11,759 bases of DNA from Deferribacteraceae bacterium (lineage in GTDB: Bacteria > Chrysiogenota > Deferribacteres > Deferribacterales > JAISNW01): the NCBI GenBank assembly GCA_031278965.1, contig JAITJJ010000108.1:1-11759 (forward strand). Reading direction: 5' to 3'. Shown here in pieces: positions 7,011 through 11,759 of this stretch. A program made the translations under genes and the position numbers. A model generated the notes under the pieces. The model searched no databases and was not told the DNA's origin. It worked only from the letters and a program-made list of their open reading frames with translations. The first letter of the stretch is position 1. The number at the start of each line of letters is the position of its first letter.

Positions 7011-7230
7011 AATATATGGCGTTAAGTCTTTTAATCTTCTCTCCTTTGGGGAGAGCGGCAAGGCTTTCACAGATTTCATCCGCCTTAAACGCACGGCAGA
7101 CCGCGGGACGCTCTTCATATACAGAGCACAATCCGTTTTCGCTTAAATAGGGGCACGGCACCCCCGCGGGCTTATTTAAGGTTGATATATCAAAGACAAT
7201 ACAGCATACCCCGCATTTATCGCAGATCAT
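7003..7230 (-). CDS. YkgJ-type CxxCxxCC cysteine-cluster protein (putative Zn/Fe chelating)
   Basis: A 75-residue protein with seven ordered cysteines. The N-terminal cluster CDKCGVCC holds Cys3, Cys6, Cys9 and Cys10. Cys26, Cys35 and Cys45 follow within PCPYLSENGLC and YEERPAVCRAF. This is the pattern of the YkgJ/CxxCxxCC family (PF03692), thought to bind zinc or an iron-sulfur cluster, with no firm function. It is close to the minimal length for the family. I use the ATG at 7230: CGGGAG lies a few bases upstream, and the ATG overlaps the stop of the CCA-enzyme gene as ATGA. An ATG at 7245 would add five residues. Its own stop overlaps the coaE start. The position between a tRNA-maturation enzyme and coaE reveals no obvious common pathway. 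Confidence 0.85.
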   Translation of the reverse strand: MICDKCGVCCIVFDISTLNKPAGVPCPYLSENGLCSVYEERPAVCRAFKADEICESLAALPKGEKIKRLNAIYYD

Positions 7231-8354
7231 GTGAGCTCCCGGCATATCTTGCGGGCATAATCCAATGCGGCGCTCCGCCCCGCTATCTCCCCAAAGGAGA
7301 GGGCAATCTTTGTCCTCTCCAGAACGGTTTTTACCCATGCGCCGGGGGCGGCTTCAGAGAGTGCAAGTATATCCTCACCGCTTATGACACCCCCTTTTCT
7401 ATTATCTTGAATAAAATTTGCCTTCTCTTCCGCAAGCTCCCCAAAGTGAACCTTGCCGAATATTAGAACTGCTCCTTTTAATCCGATGTTTTCCGCCTCC
7501 CATAGGGCGGCTTTTGCGGAGTGCACATCTCCGTTGAACACCTGTTCAGATAGTCGGGTAACGGCGCCTGCAGCGTTCTGATGAGCATTGCTCACAGTAA
7601 GCGCCCTAAGCTCTTGTTTAATATCTCTTCCGCTATCTGAATAAATTGCGGCAAGAAATAGGGGGAACAGGTCATCACTCTCCCCATAGGCAACTTTCAA
7701 TACATCAACCAGATTGCATATATTCGGACGGAAACCAAAAACCGCTTCCAACACCCCGTAATCGCCCATATAACGGTATAATTTTTCGTACGGCCGAGCG
7801 GCGCTTAAAAGCCTAAGCTCATAACATACCCGCTCTTTTGCCGGTTTTTGCAGATGTGCGCACGCTTCCGGCAGGAGGGCAAAAAATCTGTCAGTAAGTT
7901 CAAAGCCGAAATGCGCCGCCTGCCTGAAAGCGCGGAGTATCCTTATAGGATCGTCCAAAAGAGCGCGGGGGTACACAGGCACCACTCTTTTGGCAAACAG
8001 ATCCGTTGGATCCCCTAAGAGCTCTCCTGCAAAGGTTAAAGCCAGATTATTTACGGTGAAATCCCGCATAGCAAGATCACCCCTAATATCTCCCCCTCTG
8101 GGAGCGGAAACATCTATATGCAGTTTTCCAAGCGGGAGGCGGATATTGTCTTTGAAAATGACAGTGCTTGTTCTGAAGCGGCGAGCCAAAATGGATGCAT
8201 AGTTTTTATAGTCTCCGCCGAAAACCGTTATATCTATATCTTGCAGAGGAAGCCCCAGCAGGAGGTCGCGCACGGCGCCTCCCACAATATAGCCCTCATA
8301 CCCGTCTGCCCTCAATTTAGCAAGGGGGAAGGGAGTTAAGTTAATATTAATCAT
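7227..8354 (-). CDS. CCA-adding enzyme / poly(A) polymerase family nucleotidyltransferase
   Basis: A 375-residue class II nucleotidyltransferase of the CCA-adding/poly(A) polymerase family, which builds or repairs the CCA end of tRNA or tails RNA. The head carries GGAVRDLLLG at about residues 24-33 and the metal-binding DIDITVFG near 39-46. MRDFTVNNLAL, DPTDLF and DDPIRILRAFRQAAHFGFEL follow, all standard for the family, then KERVCYELRLL in the neck region. The C-terminal half is divergent, and I see no HD domain in it. Whether it adds CCA, only CC or A, or poly(A) cannot be decided from these motifs. The ATG at 8354 has only AAGGA at a long spacing. The gene lies 15 bases after the fusion gene and overlaps the YkgJ-like gene by 4. 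Confidence 0.87.
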   Translation of the reverse strand: MININLTPFPLAKLRADGYEGYIVGGAVRDLLLGLPLQDIDITVFGGDYKNYASILARRFRTSTVIFKDNIRLPLGKLHIDVSAPRGGDIRGDLAMRDFTVNNLALTFAGELLGDPTDLFAKRVVPVYPRALLDDPIRILRAFRQAAHFGFELTDRFFALLPEACAHLQKPAKERVCYELRLLSAARPYEKLYRYMGDYGVLEAVFGFRPNICNLVDVLKVAYGESDDLFPLFLAAIYSDSGRDIKQELRALTVSNAHQNAAGAVTRLSEQVFNGDVHSAKAALWEAENIGLKGAVLIFGKVHFGELAEEKANFIQDNRKGGVISGEDILALSEAAPGAWVKTVLERTKIALSFGEIAGRSAALDYARKICRELT

Positions 8355-8369
8355 TTCAGCAGGGAATCC

Positions 8370-10469
8370 TTAATTTTTTTTCAGTGAGAGGAATTTAATG
8401 ATTTTTTTCCTTTTATCGATATACCTATAAAAAATAATTAATTTTTTATAACTGATTTCATATGATCCATTGGGATATTTCATAAGAGTGAATCCAATTT
8501 TTCTTAAAAGATTAATGGTTTCCTTTCTGACAGCTGCTTTCCATGCGGATGCCACACCATACCAAGGCGGAAGCAGAGGAAGGTATTCAGTGTGTCCGCT
8601 GTCTGCGGCGTGCTTTATGCAGATAAAATAGCGCTTATCTTCTTCCGTTGGCGTATCCATAAACAAACCAACCCATTTCACAATATCAGATGATTTAATA
8701 AAAGTATCTATTCCTCCGAATATTTTTAATATATCATCGGCAAAATTTTCTGCTCCTTCAGATATTTTAGGATAAATGTCTATTTTTATTTTTTCATAAT
8801 TATCTATATCCCCGTTATCTTTGTTATCACCTTTGTGCCCTGACGATTCCGATAAAGTTATAAAAAATTTTATCATATCCAAACCCTTCATTGTATGCTG
8901 CGCTTCCGAACGGAATATGTCAGAGAATATCTCCTCTGTATTTTTTCCCCGCCATTGCAGAATAGCTGGACCAGCATATAAATAACCAATATTTTCCCAA
9001 TAGGATCTGTTATGAAATACGGCAAAAACACCAAACATTATAGATATGCCCAAAGTTGCCCTTTTTGAGAAATGGCGGCCTCTAGGGAAAAATCTGTAGA
9101 ACCGCTCCAATACTTTTTCATGATGAAAGACGGCCATTCCGTCTTTTGCTGCCATTGCGCAATCAGAGTTGCCGATGTAAAGCGTTCCTGACGGAGAGAT
9201 ATTTAAATCATTCAGAATATACCCAAACATTGATGAATAAGGGGTTGTTTCCATTAGCTCTGATAATAAAAAAAGTTTTATATATTCGCCGTAACCGCAC
9301 TTTAATAACATTTTCTCTATTATATCTTTAGGCAAATAGCTGTCAGAAACAATTATTACTGATTTTTGTTTAGATAACGCATACTTAAACAGTTCCATTA
9401 TGAAAGGATTGGCAATTGAAACAGTATACTCGAATTCTAATTCTTTCTGTTTCATACCGGAATATTTTTTATCTAACAATTCATATATTTGATCATAGGT
9501 AATTTTATTTCTGTTTTTATATTTTTTGCGAGCCTTTCTTTCCGCTGAAATACGCTGTTTTGCAAATCCCCTTAATCCATAAATCATTTCAAGATGTAAA
9601 AATAAGCCGGCAGCATTAATATACGGTCTCACCAGAAGTGTATCAAATAATTCAAAGGATATGACCTGATGAGTGTCGATCAACTCAAAAATATTTAAGG
9701 GCAGCCCTGCCCCCAAGGCGCCGAGATGTAAATCCGGCAGATTTGGATCATTGGGACTGTCAAGTTCCGTAGGGAATAAAGCATCTTCTGCTATAAATTC
9801 TATCTTACTCTCTTTTCTAACATAAGATATTTCAATAGATCTGGGAATACATGTAAAATATTCTATAGTTTGCGCACCCTGTTTATATATATAATCTGCA
9901 TCCCCGCGATTGTTGCCGTGAACATGTATAACTTGATGAGTTTCGTTGATTTTCTCCAATATATCCAACTGACGGGGAAAACTTTCATAGAAAGAGAGAA
10001 TATTGTGGAACTCAACTATTATCTGCTCAAAACGCCGCATAGTCGTCTTATCCAGGTTTTTAAAGATTTCCCATTCATCGCCTTCCGCGTCAAGCTGTAA
10101 TATTATATCTGTTTTTTCGTGTTCATTCTCCTTTATTATCTCTTCAACTGTTTTTTCGTTTTCCTGCGGATTTTTGCCTACGATGTTATACCTGTTAAAC
10201 TTTATGTTGGGGTGTGTTGAAGGGGGAACTTCTATCGTTGCGTCATATTGAAAGATACGGTAACCGAGATTCGCCATCTGCATATCCCATTGAATCACGC
10301 CCCCTATGCCGATACTGTAAGCTGTCCGGCTGTTTGAGCCTTTGGGTTCCAGCATAACATAACCGCCGTCGCTATCGCCTCCAATGCGCACTTTCTTTGT
10401 TCCTACAGCACGCATAGGCTTTATGGCTTCAAAAAATCTGATCAGATTGTGACTATCCAGACAGCACAT
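8370..10469 (-). CDS. Fusion protein: FkbM-like methyltransferase plus degenerate HAD-like domain
   Basis: A 699-residue soluble protein with at least two parts. Residues about 1-225 resemble FkbM-like SAM methyltransferases (Methyltransf_21): IGGDSDGGYVML near the start, the binding loop SIGIGGVIQWDM, then LQLDAEGDEWE and QIIVEFHNI. Residues about 265-480 resemble HAD hydrolases of surface-glycan clusters. Motif I reads SFELFDTLLVRP, with Glu273 in place of the nucleophilic Asp. Motif II is IVSDSYLP (Asp376). Motif IV reads IGNSDCAMAAKDG, with Asn434 where Asp is usual. The C-terminal 220 residues include YWENIGYLYAGP and are otherwise unassigned. The ATG overlaps the upstream stop as TAATG, with no ribosome-binding site. 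The gene is clearly AT-richer than its neighbours, which suggests transfer. Glycan or glycoprotein modification is inferred from the family only. Confidence 0.75.
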   Translation of the reverse strand: MCCLDSHNLIRFFEAIKPMRAVGTKKVRIGGDSDGGYVMLEPKGSNSRTAYSIGIGGVIQWDMQMANLGYRIFQYDATIEVPPSTHPNIKFNRYNIVGKNPQENEKTVEEIIKENEHEKTDIILQLDAEGDEWEIFKNLDKTTMRRFEQIIVEFHNILSFYESFPRQLDILEKINETHQVIHVHGNNRGDADYIYKQGAQTIEYFTCIPRSIEISYVRKESKIEFIAEDALFPTELDSPNDPNLPDLHLGALGAGLPLNIFELIDTHQVISFELFDTLLVRPYINAAGLFLHLEMIYGLRGFAKQRISAERKARKKYKNRNKITYDQIYELLDKKYSGMKQKELEFEYTVSIANPFIMELFKYALSKQKSVIIVSDSYLPKDIIEKMLLKCGYGEYIKLFLLSELMETTPYSSMFGYILNDLNISPSGTLYIGNSDCAMAAKDGMAVFHHEKVLERFYRFFPRGRHFSKRATLGISIMFGVFAVFHNRSYWENIGYLYAGPAILQWRGKNTEEIFSDIFRSEAQHTMKGLDMIKFFITLSESSGHKGDNKDNGDIDNYEKIKIDIYPKISEGAENFADDILKIFGGIDTFIKSSDIVKWVGLFMDTPTEEDKRYFICIKHAADSGHTEYLPLLPPWYGVASAWKAAVRKETINLLRKIGFTLMKYPNGSYEISYKKLIIFYRYIDKRKKIIKFLSLKKN

Positions 10470-11032
10470 TAGAACATACTGAAATCAAACCCGTCGTCTT
10501 CGGTTGCGAGATCGTTATCCTCCGCATCCACCACAACCGCCTCCGCAAGCCCAGCCATTTCAAACTTTGCGGGAGTTCCCGCTGCCATAAATACGCCTTC
10601 GCCGTTGGCTAGAGTAAACCCTTTTGAAACCTCACAGGCATCGGAATATGAAGAATCAGAGGCGTATATCTTGCTGCCAACCCCTTCGGTTAAAGTTTGC
10701 GTCTTGTCAAATATGGCGTATAGAGCGTTGGTATTGCAACTTAGGCGCTCTTCTTCGCTCACCGTTTCCGTAAGGGTGATTGTGCGGGAATAGGTGGAGG
10801 GGATAAACTCTGCAGAGGTCCCATCCTGCTTAACGGAGGTCAGTTCCGACTTGTCAATCCAGAGACCGCTCTTTGAAACGGAGGCAAGGGCGGTAGCGCC
10901 GGGGGCAATTATAACCGTTCCCGCTTCGTCCATTGCCGTAAGTTTACAAGGATTGCCGTCACCATTAAGGGTTAAGGCCTCTTGAATTCCGTATAGCTTG
11001 GAGCGATCGATCTTTTCAGGAACGGCATTCAT
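10469..11032 (-). CDS. Hypothetical 187-residue protein with acidic C-terminal tail
   Basis: I do not recognise a domain. The protein has no signal peptide or membrane segment. It begins NAVPEKIDRSKLYGIQEAL and then alternates short beta-like stretches with turns, such as LTLNGDGNPCKLTAMDEAG, TVIIAPGATALASVSKSG and SRTITLTETVSEEE. The last 20 residues are very acidic and end in DDGFDFSMF, a charged tail with an aromatic tip. The ATG at 11032 has GGGAG five bases upstream, a good site. The stop overlaps the ATG of the fusion gene by one base (TAATG), so the two proteins are probably made in coupled amounts and may work together. Base composition is close to the housekeeping genes rather than to the AT-rich fusion gene. 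Confidence 0.7.
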   Translation of the reverse strand: MNAVPEKIDRSKLYGIQEALTLNGDGNPCKLTAMDEAGTVIIAPGATALASVSKSGLWIDKSELTSVKQDGTSAEFIPSTYSRTITLTETVSEEERLSCNTNALYAIFDKTQTLTEGVGSKIYASDSSYSDACEVSKGFTLANGEGVFMAAGTPAKFEMAGLAEAVVVDAEDNDLATEDDGFDFSMF

Positions 11033-11068
11033 GTGCTCTCCCTGTTATGCTGAATTTAAACGTTCTTG

Positions 11069-11188
11069 CTATCTTAGCCTCCTAGAGTTTAATCCGCCCT
11101 TTTTCACTTTCTCCTCCACAAGGGAATTAAAAAGGGTGCCTGTCTGCCCTATGTCCGCCGTGACTTGAATTGGAGATAATGCGGCTGG
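11069..11188 (-). other. Possible displaced C-terminal coding segment of the gene starting at 11429
   Basis: In the +1 frame relative to the 100-residue gene, this stretch has no stop until TAG at 11069-11071. It encodes a plausible protein end with GQTGTLFNSLVEEKVKKGG and a basic RRLR terminus, whereas the annotated frame ends in HGGHRADRHPF. Joining the frames would give one protein of about 120 residues ending 36 bases before the next gene, instead of a 94-base gap. It also contains a perfect AGGAGG (plus-strand CCTCCT at 11078-11083) with no usable start codon after it. A real noncoding gap is the alternative. Confidence 0.35.
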
Positions 11189-11429
11189 TCTGCTCAGAGT
11201 CCATCTCTGGATCACCCGCAATAAGAATCTCGCCAAAAGCCCTGTAGTCATTGCTATATTTTGCCATCAACGCTTCTTTGGAAACCTCAAGGTCGGACTT
11301 TAAAAGTTTAATAGCGTGCCGCTCGTTTCCGTCTTTCATAGCAAAACGGATAGATTTGGGGGTATGGGCTGATTCAAAAGATGCCCTTGCATCTCTCTTC
11401 TTACTGTTGGCAAGATTAATGGAATGCAT
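11127..11429 (-). CDS. Hypothetical 100-residue protein, possibly frameshifted near its 3' end
   Basis: A small basic protein with no domain I can name. It begins HSINLANSKKRDARASFESA and has a helical middle (ERHAIKLLKSDLEVSKEALM). It then reads YRAFGEILIAGDPEMDSEQT, after which the sequence becomes low in regular secondary structure and ends in HRADRHPF. The ATG at 11429 has CGGAG five or six bases upstream, and a promoter-like sequence precedes it. It is the first gene of the minus-strand run that leads into the 187-residue protein and the methyltransferase/HAD fusion. The weak ending and the coding-like sequence in the next frame suggest a frameshift around 11165-11190. No membrane segment or signal peptide is present. 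Confidence 0.6.
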   Translation of the reverse strand: MHSINLANSKKRDARASFESAHTPKSIRFAMKDGNERHAIKLLKSDLEVSKEALMAKYSNDYRAFGEILIAGDPEMDSEQTSRIISNSSHGGHRADRHPF

Positions 11430-11446
11430 AGAAACTCCGAATATAA

Positions 11447-11476
11447 ATTATCTGTGTAAATATTACGATATTTGAA
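11447..11476 (-). promoter_or_regulatory. Putative promoter of the six-gene minus-strand run
   Basis: On the minus strand, TTCAAA (11476-11471) and GATAAT (11452-11447) are separated by 18 bases. The leader before the ATG at 11429 would be about 10 bases and contains CGGAG. The -35 element matches consensus at four of six positions and the -10 element at five of six. Confidence 0.4.
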
Positions 11477-11613
11477 GCGATAAAGCAAGAACGAATATAG
11501 TGGTGGACGCAGGGTTATTTAGTTAAAACCCAAATTTTGCGGTATTTTATAGTATACGCATTTTATTTTTCAGCGTATTTCATTAAATTCAGGCAATTGT
11601 GGTGTTTTATTTG

Positions 11614-11641
11614 TTGATAAAGCTGTGCGGTATACTATACA
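11614..11641 (+). promoter_or_regulatory. Promoter of the probable transposase gene
   Basis: TTGATA (11614-11619), 16 bases, then TATACA (11636-11641). The start codon at 11662 follows with GAGG at 11653-11656, five bases before the ATG. The -10 element lies inside the 21-base palindrome at 11631-11651. Confidence 0.5.
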
Positions 11642-11651
11642 TTATAGTATA
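11631..11651. promoter_or_regulatory. 21-base palindrome over the transposase promoter (candidate operator)
   Basis: TATACTATA (11631-11639) and TATAGTATA (11643-11651) form a perfect 9-base inverted repeat with a 3-base centre. It covers the -10 element and the expected transcription start. One half-site also occurs at 11548-11556, about 90 bases upstream. A dimeric repressor site, or simply AT-rich terminal structure of the element, would fit. Confidence 0.45.
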
Positions 11652-11661
11652 TGAGGTAGCT

Positions 11662-11759
11662 ATGACATTACAGACAAATTTAGTTTCAATGCCGGAGAAA
11701 AAGATCTCTTTCAAGAAGGGAGTTAACGGGACACTCTATGTTTATTACACTACGCGGGC
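11662..11759 (+). CDS. Probable transposase, N-terminal fragment (3' truncated by window)
   Basis: The first 32 codons begin MTLQTNLVSMPEKKISF and continue KKGVNGTLYVYYTTR at the window edge. The segment GVNGTLYVYY resembles the start of IS4/IS1634-type DDE transposases as I remember them. The catalytic residues would lie beyond the window. The ATG at 11662 has GAGGT at good spacing and a promoter upstream. An ATG nine codons later is a possible alternative start. The family call rests on a short segment plus the AT-rich, repeat-bearing leader, so it is tentative. Confidence 0.55.
   Translation, partial: MTLQTNLVSMPEKKISFKKGVNGTLYVYYTTR

Larger units (their letters stand above)
11510..11661. 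mobile_element. Probable left end of an insertion sequence (leader region)
   Basis: AT-rich sequence before the probable transposase gene. It holds ATACGC (11554-11559) paired with GCGTAT (11573-11578), and a motif GCGGTAT followed by TATAGTATA that occurs twice (11539-11556 and 11627-11651). I cannot identify the terminal inverted repeat or a target-site duplication, because the other end is outside the window. The left boundary is therefore approximate. Confidence 0.4.

Noticed and set aside
7003..7146. Longer coaE start upstream of 7010
   Set aside because: The added N-terminus would be the YkgJ-like gene read in another frame. The P-loop sits at its usual position from the ATG at 7010.
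11069..11251. A separate 60-residue protein starting at 11251
   Set aside because: Its first half lies out of frame inside the better-supported 100-residue gene, and it has no ribosome-binding site. Only its end looks coding, which fits a frameshift better.

Overview
The window reads as a piece of a bacterial chromosome of moderate G+C content with mostly compact, housekeeping gene content. The complement (MnmE, RsmI, CoaE, CCA-adding enzyme, thioredoxin reductase, a DUF502 membrane protein, a YhaM-like HD exoribonuclease, a MATE exporter) is universally bacterial and does not fix a phylum. I see no rRNA, tRNA or CRISPR array.

Left part (1-2840). The 3' two fifths or so of mnmE run off the left edge and end at a strong bidirectional terminator. 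Convergent to it is a small DUF2007-like gene. An AT-rich intergenic stretch (912-1191) follows, with one perfect DnaA box and three near matches, so it is a candidate replication-origin or DnaA-binding region. This is suggestive because mnmE lies near oriC in many bacteria. Then comes a minus-strand pair: a YhaM-like HD-domain nuclease followed, 14 bases on, by a DUF502 membrane protein.

Middle part (2840-6300). Plus-strand genes: a MATE-family exporter, then trxB overlapping the transcription/translation zone of rsmI. Both the MATE gene and trxB have a TTGCAA -35 element and a -10 element ending only 6-7 bases before the ATG, with no Shine-Dalgarno sequence. They are therefore candidates for leaderless transcripts.

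Right part (6303-11429, minus strand). Six genes are packed head to tail and probably transcribed from a promoter near 11450-11476. First come three accessory genes: a 100-residue unknown that may be frameshifted, a 187-residue unknown with an acidic tail, and a 699-residue fusion of an FkbM-like methyltransferase with a HAD-like domain that has lost its nucleophile. Then come three housekeeping genes: a CCA-adding enzyme/poly(A) polymerase, a YkgJ-type cysteine-cluster protein overlapping it by 4 bases, and coaE overlapping that by 8. The large fusion gene is much AT-richer than the genes around it (14 G+C in 60 at 9481-9540 against 29 in 60 at 7801-7860), which suggests transfer. Its content points to surface-glycan or protein-glycan modification, but that is inference.

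Right edge (about 11510-11759). An AT-rich leader with a 21-base palindrome over the promoter precedes the first 32 codons of a probable transposase, so an insertion sequence probably flanks the accessory genes.

The best candidates for something undescribed are the three-gene accessory module with its degenerate HAD fusion, and the leaderless-promoter architecture.
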